64,000 nucleotides of DNA from positions 1,550,001 through 1,614,000 of the forward strand of contig JANTUC010000009.1 in assembly GCA_026873275.1 (NCBI GenBank), read 5' to 3'. The translations under genes were made by a program, and so were the position numbers. The notes under the pieces are model-generated. The model was not told where the DNA came from. It saw only the letters and a list, made by a program, of their open reading frames with translations, and did no database searches. The DNA comes from Pseudopithomyces maydicus. Its lineage: Eukaryota > Ascomycota > Dothideomycetes > Pleosporales > Didymosphaeriaceae. Shown here piece after piece: positions 33,624 through 45,213 of this stretch (the stretch's first letter is position 1; each line of letters starts with the position of its first letter).

Positions 33624-34302
33624 GAATCCTATAGGCACCAGCCGCTGACAGAAGATATCATTTCCCAAAACAGCTTATTATATATCCCACGGCCTATTGG
33701 GCACAATATACGGGGGGCGAAACGAGGCTGCGTACAGCGGTACTCGCCAAAGAAAACGGTTTTGAACAAGTATTTATTCCAAGCATGGCGTCCAGGCTCT
33801 TCCTTCATACCTCCCACACTGTAACCATAAGAAAATACCCATCCGCGACCATTAAACGTACAATGCAATGCACACGGTGACCCTAGCGCCGATCCATTCA
33901 CCCTGAACCCTTAACCCACCCTATTATAATCCCCGACCAATGACCCAAAGACCCACCCCACCCAAGCTTCAAAACGCCCGCCCTACGGTACGGTACGGTA
34001 GGTACTTAACCCACCCTCCCGCGCTGCAGTAATTTTTGCCACGCATCCATCGATTCATTTTTTTAACCCTCCAATTCTATTCTCCAGGAAAGACGAAAAA
34101 AAATCGAAATAGAAAAAGAAATTTATTATCATCTACATCCTTCTTCCCATTTCACCACCTACATATTTATACTTTACATCCTCGACCCCTCCGCCGATCC
34201 TACCGATCCCACCACCCTTCCTTCCCCACAAAAAAAAATCATCTCCTTCCCCCATGCATCGAGATCGATAGTACACCAAAAAAAAAACAAAAACAACAGA
34301 GA
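33624..34302. other. Intergenic, SEC11 downstream region
   Basis: Contains SEC11 3' sequence, a short ACGGT repeat (around 33987-34000), and several A-rich tracts at 34096-34300. No gene seen before the tRNA. Confidence 0.35.
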
Positions 34303-34389
34303 TGCGTTGTGAGGGGTTCGAACCCTCGACCCCCGCCTTCGTTCGTTCTGACTGGGAAGGCGATATGCTAACCACTGCACTAACAACGC
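34303..34389 (-). tRNA. tRNA-Gly(CCC) with 14-nt intron
   Basis: A full cloverleaf can be drawn on the minus strand. The acceptor stem is GCGTTGT/ACAACGC with discriminator A; the D arm is GTGC-AGTGGTTA-GCAT; the anticodon stem is TCGCC/GGCGG with loop TT-CCC-A; the variable region is GGGTC; the T arm is GAGGG-TTCGAAC-CCCTC. A 14-nt intron (34339-34352) sits at the canonical site, one base 3' of the anticodon. After splicing the tRNA is 73 nt. It reads the glycine codon GGG. Confidence 0.9.
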
Positions 34390-35594
34390 TGTTTCTTTGA
34401 TTGTCCGTTTGGATTGTCGATGGTATTTTTCTCAAGCATTAAATTCATATACTCGTATGCGTACATGTGCAGACGGACATGCCGTTTGTCATGTCTTAGT
34501 CTACATACTTACTGATTGTGTATAAGTGGATGTGTATGTGTATGATGTGCCTATGTGTGTATGGATGGATGTGTGGATGTCTATGACATAACCAGCGATT
34601 GCCGGGAGGTAGAGTAGGGTAGAGTAGGGTAAGGTAAGGTGGAAAGTGGCAAAAGGGAGACGGGAAGGGGAGGGGGGCCATGTTGTCATATGAAGCAATC
34701 GGGAATCTACATCTGGGGCGAGATCGTGCAAACACTGGGGATCAGAAGCGGGAAGCAAAGGAAGGGAAGGAAAGGGAAAGCGGAGTGTGACATCATTATG
34801 TATACATACATGTATATATAAATAATACTAAGCCATGTTGAATTAAAAACATAGTCCATTATACATGTACACAGAGGAGTGCAGCAAGATGGCGTGTGCT
34901 GTGCTCTACGTACGTAGGTGGAGTGCAAAGTACGTAGTGTAGCTCTGGTCGCTGACGTCTTCTGCGTGTCATACATACCTCCATCTCTCTACTTTCTGTA
35001 CGTATATTCTTGCACAAAAGGGTTGTGCTGCTTTAACAACTCGCAGCAGATAAAACTAAGCGTTTAATTCGAGACGCAATCGACATCAAAGTGATATCCA
35101 ATCTCGCCTGTCAATAGCTAAAAGCCTATAATAAAGGTTATTGTGGTAGTCGGCATCATTTTGTTAGGGACCGAAACTACGCTCAGCCATGCGCACGTCT
35201 ACGCCGAGACATTCACGAGCGGAAGCCACGCCCGACGACCGTCACCAATGAGCAGAGGAAGAAAACAATTCAGCAGCACATTTTCGTTCCGCAGATAACT
35301 AGTGTACATGTGATCATGAGCCCCCGTGATGTATCCTGCGCCCGATGTGACTAGGACGTCCCAACATCATTAGGAAGCAACATGCAGAAGCGTTCTGCGG
35401 TCTTGTGGAAAATCACCTATAACTTCCCCGAAGGACCCCCACCCCTGAATAAAACATAAAAGATGAGAGTACACACGGGCAACCGACCCAGTATCCTAAG
35501 CCCGCGACATCAGTCAGGGCCAGTAGATGAGTTTGAGGAATGAAGAAAGAAGGATGTCGCGTAGACAAGAGTTGGTCAACTTGTTGCAGACACT
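34390..35594. other. Intergenic, simple repeats
   Basis: Holds a GGGTA/GGGTAGAGTA-type simple repeat at 34612-34642, a TGTATG-rich stretch around 34515-34580, and a TACGTACGTAGG palindromic patch near 34907-34918. No coding ORF is seen; the right side is the 3' flank of NHP6. Confidence 0.4.
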
Positions 35595-36071
35595 TTACTC
35601 GGACTCCTCTTCCTCTTCCTCTTCGGCGGCGTTCTTTGTAGAGTTAGTAAAGGCTATCAATGGGTCTAATTGACCAGACTTACGTTATAAGCAGCCTTCT
35701 CCTCCTCGTACCGCTTCTTGTCAGCGGCGGCCTTGGCCTCGTAGGGCTGGCGCTGCTTCTCGGAGAGGGTCTTCCACCTCTCACCGAGCATCTTGCCAAC
35801 CTCACCTGCGCTCGTTAGTGGTGAGGATTGATGCCGGACGGATAGCAACTTACCGAACTTGATTCCGGGGTTCTCCTCGCGGACCTTCTCACGCTGGTCG
35901 TTGGCGAAGAACATGTAGGCAGAGAGACCGCGCTTGGGTGCGTTGGGGTCTGCTATGGTCAGGGGGAGGAGCGAAGGAGGCAGAGCACGTGAACGAACCC
36001 TTCTTCTTCTTGCCGCTGTCGGCCTTGGAGGCCTTGCCCTTGCCGCGGGTTACCTTCTCGCTCTTAGGCAT
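35595..36071 (-). CDS. NHP6: Non-histone chromosomal protein 6 (HMG box)
   Basis: A small DNA-bending HMG-box protein that works with FACT at nucleosomes and at promoters. Exons are 35999-36071, 35854-35949, 35684-35805 and 35595-35633; phases close to 109 residues. A basic Lys-rich N-terminus (KGKGKASKADSGKKKKG-like) is followed by a single HMG box: DPNAPKRGLSAYMFFA, REENPGIKFGEVGKMLGE, RWKTLSEKQRQPYEAKA and DKKRYEEEKAAY. An acidic tail (AAEEEEEESE-like) closes the protein. The intron positions inside the box and the short acidic last exon fit filamentous-fungal NHP6 genes. Confidence 0.93.
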
Positions 36072-36875
36072 ATTGAAAGTGTTGCTGTTGGAAGATGCCT
36101 GAAGGGGAGAGATTAGAGAAGCTCTCGAGATGGGTAAAGTTCATAAATTGGGGTGGAAGGAGCGCAGAGAGAAAAAACAAAAGGAACAGTTGCGCTTTGC
36201 TAGACACAGAGTGCAATTGGTGGGTGAGGGGTGGCGCAGAGGCGGAGAGGTGCTGGCGCGGTGGTGACCATGACGGAGGGCGCGCTCATAGCGCGTGTGC
36301 AGGGCAAAACACTGCTGGGTCGGGGTCACGAGAATGGGCAGGAGCAATGCAAAGCAAGAGAGGCACGCACCGATGTTTTTGGGAAAGTAGCAGAAATGGC
36401 CGTGGACGGCGGTCTGCAGAGGGTCAGTGGTGGTCTTGGACGGTCAAGTCGCGACGGCGATGATCAGGAAAATGGAACGCGACTCTGGAGTGCAGAAGCA
36501 GCAGAAGAAGCTGTAGCAGGCATTGTCGCGTGAAAACGCGTAGAAAAAAGGGTGGTTGTGTTGCGCGCGTTGTGGTTTGGCCATATGGTGCATGCTGGGG
36601 ATAGGCGAACTCACCTAAGGCGTTTGGTGGGCAAAAGTCGAGGGACGACGATTTGTATGAGAGGGTGGTGGGAAGCTCACTGTGAGGGCAGCGCAGGCAA
36701 AGAGCGCGGCCTTTACTACTGGAAAACCACCTGGGCCCGTGCGCCTGCTGCCGCTAGGAGGGCCATCACCCCCATCATAACAGACCACCCACCAACAAAG
36801 GCAAGCACCTCACTCCGCGCCGGCAGCCCACATTCTGTGCCCACGCGCCACGCCCCCCTCCCCCAAGCCAGGCCG

Positions 36876-36922
36876 AGGGAGCCAGAGCCAGAGCCAGAGC
36901 CTGAGCCAGAGCCAGAGCCTGC
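36876..36922 (+). repeat. GAGCCA hexanucleotide repeat
   Basis: Imperfect tandem copies of GAGCCA, with some GAGCCT units. It lies within the GC-rich non-coding stretch upstream of NHP6. Confidence 0.75.
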
Positions 36923-38444
36923 TGGTGCTTCCGTCGCCCTCTCTGCCGCCGTGCTGTCTCTGCTCTGCGTGCGTGTGTGCGTGTGTGCTGCGCGCCGTGC
37001 TGTGTGCTGTGCTGTGCTCTCTCCTGTCCTGCCATGCCCTGCCCTGCCCTGCCTGGCTGCCTGGCTGCCTGCCCTGCCCGCCGCCCTGCACTGCACTGCT
37101 CCCGGCGCAGTCGGGCATCGGGAGGGCCAGCCTCCATTCCTCGCTCGACTGGGCCCGGCGACCATGGTGCCTGGTGGTGCCTCGTTTCATGCAGGCAGTC
37201 GACAGAGCAATGTCATTCGTCCTGCGCCAAATTGACGCTCCAACTCGAGCTCGCTGCGTTACCGACACGGCTGGCTGGGCGGAGGGCACTCCAGATAGCA
37301 GAGGCACCCGGTGTGATCCCTCTCCCTCCATGCAGCCGTCTGCGCCTGGAGGCACCCTCGAGCCGATCCAAGACGGGCCGGCAAATCGAAATGGCTAATG
37401 GGGCCGCCCATGCGCCTGTGGCCGCCCGCCGCGACCAGACAGCCAGACAAGCCTTGCACCGTTCCATTGTCCATCAACCCGCCCCAGCAGCCAGCGCCCA
37501 GAGCAGCTCGACGTGCAACCTGGGGCCTGCCTGGGAGCGCGACTGCGCTGCCGCTTCCGTCTGTTTCCGCTAGCCCTGAAGCGGTAACCTCCAAACGTCA
37601 CCCTCCTCGAGCGCAGCTTCCTCCCGCCGACGGACGAGAGCCACCATGCCGCAGCCCAGCTTGCCCTCTCTGACACGGCGACTGCATCGCGCCCGCCCGT
37701 GCACCCTGCCTGCACGCTGATATTGACCCTCCAGGCCTGCTCCCACCCTGCTGCGCTGCCGCAGCCAGCCCGCCTCACCAGCATTCACAGCACACAGCAC
37801 ACAGCGCACAGCACACAGCACACAGCCCACAGCCTTTGCCCTCTTCCGCTCCTCTGGGACCCCCAACCGGCCGTACGCTGGTACCGGTATGCTTTCACTG
37901 TAGCTTTTCACGTTCCACGGAAGGCCCACCTAGGTACCCCATTCGAGGCCGAGACGCACCCGTAGCATGCACGTTCAAACATGGCCCTTTCCGGGACCCT
38001 CCCTCCTCCCTTCTCCGTCCTGATGAAAACAGAGTCGGATAGGTAGTGTCTATGCTCCTCTCGCCGTCGACAGGGTCATGGTCGTAGCTATGGCCAAAGC
38101 CATATCCATGGCGTGCATCGTCTCCTCTATAGACTACCGTTTACTTCGACGCTGCATGTGCGGTAGTGTGCAGTAAGCAGCATTGCCGAAAGGCCATGCG
38201 TCCGAACACCTCTGGTAGTGGTCGCATCAGCCTCGACGTTCAGAGCCCGCCTTCCCCGTGGTTCCGCTTCAGACGTCAGAGCACCACAGCAGCCCACACT
38301 TCATACAGAATTGGCTTTTGCGTCCACACGCGTGAGATGCAACCATCGTAGTCTAAGATTCCACACGCTAGGCGAGAGTTTTTTTTTTTTTTAAGTCTTC
38401 GTGTCGGTTGTTGCTAGGGACACGGAGCCTCGCTCGCTCTGCTA

Positions 38445-38470
38445 ATGTATGTATGTATGTATGTATGTAC
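38445..38470 (+). repeat. ATGT tetranucleotide microsatellite
   Basis: About six tandem copies of ATGT/TATG, perfect in the centre. Confidence 0.85.
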
Positions 38471-39017
38471 ATCACACGCCAAACATGCCCGATCCTCCAC
38501 CGTGATTCCACGCCGTGCACCACGCGTTCTATACATGTATTCAGCGCCGCGTCGAGCAACAGCAGCGCTAAGTGCTGTTAGCGGGTTTATTTGTTGCGGG
38601 ACTCTTTGGCATTCGCACTAACATCGAAGCCGCAACAGTGGTCATACAAGCCTACGTCTAGCATGGCGGCGCATTACTATCACACAGCTCCTGCGACATC
38701 GCGACCTGGTGGCGGCTTTTCCCGACAAGTGTCCAGTGCCTCATAACTGCAGTTCATAGCAACTGCCCCTTCCAAGCGTGCGAGCCGCAAGCTCATCCTG
38801 TACGGAATTTTGATAGAGGTCGTTCAATGCATGCACGCTCTGTGCTTGGACTGCTTGGTGTGCACTTCTGCGCACTAAGTATGTGCTGTTGCTGCCGTAG
38901 GTGAATGCGGCTGGAGTCCTCATCATCTCTCCTTCGTAGGTTATGGTTATAATAAGATGGCTCGTGAACATGTCCAATGGCTGTATGTTTGGAGCGCCAA
39001 TGCAGCAAGACTATGGC

Positions 39018-39884
39018 TCATCCATCTTCTTCGTCGTCCATGACAAGGTCGCGCAGCTCTTCGTCCGCTGCCCAATTGATCCCACTCCCAACGATCATAG
39101 CAGAGAGGACACCCTTCAGCATCTTTGCTCGTTTGCGTGACTCCTTGACATCCCCTTCGGCGGTTTGCACTTGGGTCCGAAGCAAAGGGTCTCCGAGATC
39201 GTCGACAGATTGTGCTTTCACCTTTTCGGCTAGTCTCAATACCGTCTCAGACAGCTCACGATTTTCTTTGCTGAGGCCAATGTTGCTTTGCTCAGCGGTG
39301 CTCAAGGCACGCGTTGTGGACGCCAACTTAGAAGTCAGCAAGCCGTGCAGCATGTTCAGGCTGTCGTTTTCGGTGACCAGAGGCAGCATGCGCCTAACGC
39401 ACATCAATATAGGCCTACTTTGGGACTGATGACTGCACACTTACTTCTCGGTGGTATGCTGCTGGCCGCCATGGACGGATTTGAGGACAGGATCCATGAC
39501 CAAAACATTGTGGGAGATGCGGTTCCGTATCTCGAACTTTGCCTTGGCCTCCATAGCCTCGCGCTCGGCGGTGATCAGCTGCTCTTGCAGGTCATCATCT
39601 GATGGGGCCGAAACGTCAGGCCGGTTTGCTGCTGATAGCTGGTTAGACGGACACGGGTCTGAAACTCCAGCAAGCCACGGCGACGTACTGTGGGCAATCG
39701 CCTCGATCAAGCTCCTCTCCAGCTCCAGCTCCCGAAGTTTGTCGTACAGGTCCAGCGCGCGTTGCTCTGCGTCTGAGAAGCCAAACGCGTCGCTGTACGG
39801 CGTATGCAGCAAGTCGGAAAAGTCGTCTGGGTGCGGCGGCTTTGCTGCACGATCCGCCATGTGTAGGTCGTCGGCAGCAGCCAT
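39018..39884 (-). CDS. Kinetochore protein CENP-H-like
   Basis: Exons are 39445-39884 and 39018-39393, 271 residues. The protein is mainly coiled coil: RALDLYDKLRELELERSLIE, then DDDLQEQLITAEREAMEAKAKFE, then SKENRELSETVLRLAEKVKAQ. The C-terminus VLSAMIVGSGINWAADEEL followed by RDLVMDDEE resembles the end of fungal CENP-H/Fta3-type proteins of the constitutive centromere network, as far as I remember that motif. If so, it links centromeric nucleosomes to the outer kinetochore. Its start is 233 bp from the divergent ATG11 start. The intron (51 nt) and ATG are clear; the family name is the uncertain part. Confidence 0.68.
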
Positions 39885-40117
39885 AGTAGCAAAGAGGCGT
39901 CCGAGAGATACCGTGACCGTGCCTCTGGGGCGGTTCACATGGGCGCGTCTCCCCGGTGCGGCGATGCAGTCACAACTGGCCTGTGCGCGTAATCCCTGCA
40001 GCCCACGCGCATCACTCAGCGCCTTGTGCCTAACGCCGCGCTCCCCCGATACTCAAGCTTCCTCCTTCCTCCACGAGCTGGCCAGGCAGATCCTCGTGCA
40101 GCTGGAGTGGGTGCCGA
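39885..40117. promoter_or_regulatory. 233-bp bidirectional promoter, CENP-H-like / ATG11
   Basis: Two divergent start codons (39884 minus, 40118 plus) leave only 233 bp for both promoters and leaders. No TATA box stands out. Confidence 0.45.
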
Positions 40118-43100
40118 ATGTCGCTGCAGATAGCTGTAGCTCATACGGGCCAGCGCTTCGACGCTGATCCCGTTGGCTTCAACTCGGTCGATGCGCTGAA
40201 GCAGTGGATCGCGACCGTTGTAGACATAGCGCCTGAGCACCAGATACTGCTGACGCCCCGGGGGAAGCAAGTCAAGCTTCAAGCACTGCTAACAGAGGTA
40301 CCCGGCCACGCTGTCGACCTTGCATCCACCGCTGACACCACCCAGAAAGAGCTGTTCGTCTACGACCGCGAGCTCTCCTTCGCAGCCCAGTCCGCCATCG
40401 AGGCGCCGCTGCCGGATGGCTTTACGCCCGATGATCCGCCCGACACTTTGTCTAGCCATACCGATCTGCGAGCATGGCAGACGCTGTTCCAGGCCCGTCG
40501 CGACTGGGCCTTTGCCGTGCTGGAGCAGTCGAACTCCATGTCCCAGGCAGCCACGCAGACGTTCGCCGAGCAAGCAACTATCGAGAAAGCGTCGCAGGTT
40601 GCTGTTGGGAACCCAAGTATTCATGTGAAGGGGCTGGAGCAGAAACTCCGAGAGGCAAAGGACTGGTTTGATGGCGTGGAGAAAGAGGCTACGGAGAACT
40701 TGGACAGGTTAGATGCAGATTATGGCCAACTGGGCGCAATACCAGCAAAAGGCGAATTTATTCAGTTCCTGGCGAAAGAACTCCGATCAACCCAGAAAGC
40801 ACAGGGCGTCCGCAGGGCCTCTGCCAGTCGGACCATGCCGCTGCAAGAGTTTCTGGACTTTGACTCGATCAAGCAGGCAACGACCGTGAGCAGAGAAGCC
40901 CGCGAATCGTTCAAAAAACACCTGTCAGACATGGGTGTCCAGGTCGAGAACATAAATGCTGAATACCACGAGCTTCAGGGCATCGCTGGTCAGAGTCAAA
41001 GCCGCTCGCTCGTGGATGACTCGGAAGAGCCGGTGCGCCTGTACAACGAGATTGACCAGGTAGCCAACAAGGTCAACTCGGATCTCGCACACGTCATGGG
41101 ACTCCCGTCAGACCCCAAGTCCGTTGCTCAGGTATCTAAAATGGCACTGTTGCACACGCGAAACTTCCTTCCTGCGATCAAAGAATATAGCATCGAGATG
41201 AGCGACCTGGTGCGACGGTCTGTTGAGCAGAGAAACAATGCCGTCAGACATGCAGTCGAAAGCATGCAGGGGGTCAGAGACATCGGGATCAAGACAGGAG
41301 CTCTTCATGCCGAACTAGACAACATCAATCTGCCACCAGAAGGCGTGGCCGCCTTTGAACTCATCTCGCTCGTTGGAAGATTACCGTTCGTATACGGGAC
41401 GCTCTTGGTCGAATCAGTGCGTCGGCGCGAATGGACTGAGAAGATGCAGAAAGACACGTCATCCCTTGCCGAAGAGATGGCTACATTCCAAGAAGAAGAA
41501 GAACGTCGGCGGAAGAAGTGGCTTAAGCAGGTTTCTGATGTGCTCAACCTGGACGCCGTACAAACAAGTCCACTGAACTTCGAGATGAACGTCAAGCCGG
41601 AGAAGAATATATGGCCTGAGGTGACGAGGGACGAACTCAAAGAATATCTTAAGATACTTCAAGGGCTAGAGGGTCAGAGTACTGAAGCAGCGACGCTGGC
41701 TCAGACCATCAAAGATCTTGATCGACCCACACGACAACAGGTGAAGCGCGCAAAGGCTTTCAAAATGGGTAGCGTTCACGAACCAGCGTTTGGTAAAAGC
41801 TCTCAGCTTATGCTGCGAGGTGATGACGAGCTTCGTGCCCTGCGGGAGGTCAACACCAAGCTAGAAGACGAGTTGCGAGGTTCCAAGAGCAGAGTGCGAC
41901 GCTTGGAAGACGTGCTGCACCGCCAAAACCACCTCAACAGGCTCTCAATTGGAAGCGGTATGCCATCCTTTGGACCACAAAGTCCCGCTGATCCATCCAC
42001 GCCGACCATCGAAACGGCGTCACCTGGCCCAATGATAGACCACTCTCGGCGATCGTCTGTTTCCTCACGCCGCTTTTCCACAAACCAAGGGCAAGACGAC
42101 AAGCGCCGGATCTTGCGCCTGGAGCAAGAGTTGGCGAATGAGAAAGAGGCGCGCGCAAACCTCGAAAGGGAAGTCCAAGCAAAGAAGGACGAGGATTCAT
42201 CTCTGCAAGGCCAGATGGAGGAAGCAGTTGCCACGAAAGCAGAACTAATGGAGAACATGAAGGCTCAACAGAAAGAATTTGCTGATGAGCGACGTTCCCT
42301 CGAGCAAGAGATACAGGCATATAGGGGCAAGATTGAAGAAGTTGAAGACGAGCTAGACCGCGTACTCGGCAGCCGTGATCATGAGCGAACTGGCGTCGAC
42401 ACTAAGATTCAGGAACTGGTCGCTGAGATCGAAAAGGTCCGCAAGGATGCTGCCGAGCAAAACAAGCATTCCATCCAACGGGTCGCTGAAATGCGAGCCG
42501 AGCTGGAACAGCGCAAGAAAGCGGACGCCGAGAGATACGAATCACTTTCCAGCGCATTCAACCACCTCTCCCCTGACACTGTTGCGCCCGAAGACGCTAC
42601 GGCGCTTGTATCGCAGTTTGAAGATCTGGCACAACGTTCCTCGGATCATCTCCATGAGCTTCGCCAAGCAGTGGCGATGGCCAAAGCAGAGAACGAGAGC
42701 GCATATCGTCAAGCGAGTGAGCAGGAAGCAGATCTGAAGTCGAAGCTCGTCGACCAAGAGAAAGAGGCATTGTCCTTGCGTGAGCAGTTGGACAAAGCAA
42801 ACGCAAAGGTGGAGTCCATTGCTGCTGAGCTTGAGGAAGAGCGTCATCATTTGCACGACTTGAGATCCAAGTTCGCAGAGGGCGAGACAGGCTCTGAAGC
42901 ACTCAGAAAGCGCGTAGAAGAAGAGGAAGAAAAGGTCGGACGCCTCCAGATCGAGCTTGCAGAGGAGAAGGGCCATTCCAACAGCCTTGATGTCGAACTG
43001 ATGCACCTGCAGAAGAGGATTCTAAAACATGAAGAATTCGATTCTTCGCGGACCCACGAGCGGTTACGTCGCGCGAAGGAACTCAGCAAGCGCGTGTATT

Positions 43101-44693
43101 CGCAGCAGGATCGTCTGTTACGTCTGGTCGATTCTCTTGGATATCTCATTGCTTTTGAAGACGGCACTATGACTTTACACCGTGCTTCGAAAGTTGGCAG
43201 CAGTACCACTCTGACCGAGACCATGGGGCTCAGCAGGAGTACGACGACGCCTTCGCCCACACCACTGCGACAGCATCTCGAAAACTATGCAGACCTTTCT
43301 TTCTTGCACTGGACAGACTCCACCGACCCCGAGGAAGAGGACCAGCGTTATCACGAACTCATGGACAACCTCAACCGTTTCGATCTAGACATATTTTGCG
43401 AGTTCTTCGCCAAGCGCATGCGAGACATCGAATACACAGCGCGCAAATTCAAGCACGAGACGCGCGCCTACCGCGAGAAAGCAAAAGCCCTCCAATCCGA
43501 ATCCCACAACAAGATCGCCTACCGCTCTTTCAAAGAAGGCGACCTCGCTCTCTTCCTCCCCACCCGCAACCAAGCCACCCGCCCCTGGGCCGCCTTCAAC
43601 GTCGGCGCCCCCCACTTCTTCCTCCGCGAAGAAGAATCCCACAGGCTCCAAGGCCGCGACTGGCTCGTCGCTCGCATCTCCAAGGTCGAAGAGCGCATCG
43701 TCGATCTCTCCAAGACACTCGACTCCACGGCGCGCGCCTCCGCCTCCGCAGACGGCCGCTCCATCGCCTCCTCCAGCGCCGTCTCCTTTGAAGACGACAA
43801 CCCCTTCGAGCTCTCCGACGGCCTCCGCTGGTACCTGATCGAAGCCTCGGAAGAAAAGCCCGGCGCTCCGGGGGCCCCAGCCTGGGTAAAACCGCCGCCG
43901 CCGCGGCAGTAACCCGCATCGACGGCCAGGGCAAGATGGAAAAGAAGGCCGCAGCCGACCCCGCGAAGACCCTGGGCAAGTCCCTGGACTCCCGCCGCAG
44001 CAGCGCAACGAGCAGGAAGAGCGCCCCCGCGAACCGCAACTCCATGGATATCAGCGACGCGCAGCCCTCGGCGGCGGCGACTCGGGGCCTAACTCCACGG
44101 CGGCAACGAGGGGTGCGAGTCCGGCGGGGGCTTCGGGACCGGGGCCGAGCCACTTGAGGGAGAGTCATGCGAGCGGCGAGGCGGAGGCGGAGGCGCAGGC
44201 GCAGGCGCATGCCATCAAGGATGCGGCGCGCGACGCAGTCACCCAGTACGAGGTGCGGAAGGACCACCTGTGGGGACCTTAGGTCGGCATGCAGCGTAAG
44301 CTTGCTCTCGCTTGCTCGCCATCTAAGCAGCCACGACATGCGGCTTGGGCATTGGAGTCGTGCTGACTGATGTGTTAGGCTCGGTCGATGGCCTCGTCGA
44401 CGCAGAGGTGGGGTTCGACAGGTGGTGGTGGTAGTTCGCAAGTATCTGGAGGTGGGGGAGGAGTTGGAGGGAGCGCGGTGTTTCAGCGAGGTGCGGTTGC
44501 AGCTACAACTGGGGATTCGATGATGGGCTCTTCGCCGGATAGGCAGCGAAATGGTGGGGGTCCTGCGGCGAGAGACAGGGAGGCTGAACCGATTAGTCCC
44601 GGGAGTAGTCCGAGGAAGGCGCCGCCGGGGAGGAAGGGGAGTATTTGGGATAGTTTGTTTCAGGTGGATGTTACGTACCAAAAGTCTAGGTAG
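40118..44693 (+). CDS. ATG11: Autophagy scaffold Atg11 (two apparent frameshifts, two possible C-termini)
   Basis: Atg11 is the scaffold of selective autophagy: it binds cargo receptors, Atg1 and Atg9 at the phagophore assembly site. The start, MSLQIAVAHTGQRFDADP, is the family's ubiquitin-like N-terminus. The first ~550 residues are Atg17-like helical; about residues 700-1000 form long coiled coils; the conserved C-terminal domain includes YRSFKEGDLALFLPTRN, WAAFNVGAPHFFL and the WLVARI strand. The main frame stops at 43912, but the same protein continues in other frames. One missing base near 43870-43878 and another between 44024 and 44087 (C5 at 44024-44028 or G4 at 44084-44087) restore it. 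After codon 1379, splicing of intron 44253-44378 leads to a Gly-rich final exon ending KGSIWDSLFQVDVTYQKSR (1483 residues). Retaining the intron ends the protein with VRKDHLWGP at 44282 (1388 residues). Confidence 0.88.
44253..44378 (+). other. 126-nt in-frame intron at the ATG11 3' end
   Basis: Donor GTGCGG after TACGAG, a CTGAC branch site and a GTGTTAG acceptor. Its length is a multiple of three. Retention adds nine residues (VRKDHLWGP) and a stop; splicing adds a 104-residue tail. A second donor, GTAAGC at 44295, also lies inside but leads out of frame. Confidence 0.55.
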
Positions 44694-45213
44694 GGTGGTG
44701 GGTCAGGGTATGCCTGTGATATATTTATATAGTGGTTGTAGATGGAGGGAGACGGGAGTCCATTCTTAAACACAGTACGGTATCTGGGCAGGAAAGGGTT
44801 GGGGATTGGCGTTGTACGGGATGTGGGGTTTAGAGTTGGAATATCGGGGTATTGGTGTGATAGAGGGTGATGTTTTTCATGGGATTTATGCTAGCTAGGT
44901 GTAGTATTTTTATATATTTCACTTGCCAAAAGCATTTCATGTTCGTACCGTGTGTCTGAAGTGATTTCATTATTGACCGTAGCGCATTGTGACCTTGAGA
45001 GTGGGAACTCCTGGTCAGTAAGATATACTTAGCGCTTCTCCACGCTGTGGTTTTAAACACAGCGACCACACCGTATATCCGCCAATGGCTTGGAAACAAT
45101 GGAGACTCCTATCCCATGCAAGCATATTCAAGCCCCACCGTCCCGTCCCTTGTTGCACATCTGGTGATATGTTCGATCATACGCGCTTCTTGGTCGGTCC
45201 ATATGTTGTGCCC
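44694..45213. other. Convergent 3' flanks
   Basis: 520 bp between ATG11 and the first coiled-coil gene. AT-rich in the middle; no ORF of coding character and no RNA gene. Confidence 0.35.

Larger units (their letters stand above)
36072..39017. other. 2.9-kb GC-rich low-complexity region, no gene accepted
   Basis: Many open frames occur on both strands, but they overlap, share no motif and reflect the base composition. The region holds a GAGCCA hexanucleotide repeat (about 36880-36920), CTGCC/CTGGCTGC repeats (37030-37085), ACAGCACACAGC repeats (37787-37832), a T14 tract (38379-38392) and an ATGT tetranucleotide repeat (about 38445-38468). The left end is the NHP6 promoter, with long pyrimidine/purine stretches. 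Confidence 0.5.

Noticed and set aside
36552..37929. Several overlapping frames of 90-230 codons on both strands
   Set aside because: They follow from high GC and simple repeats. Their products are Pro/Ala/Cys-rich with no recognisable domain.
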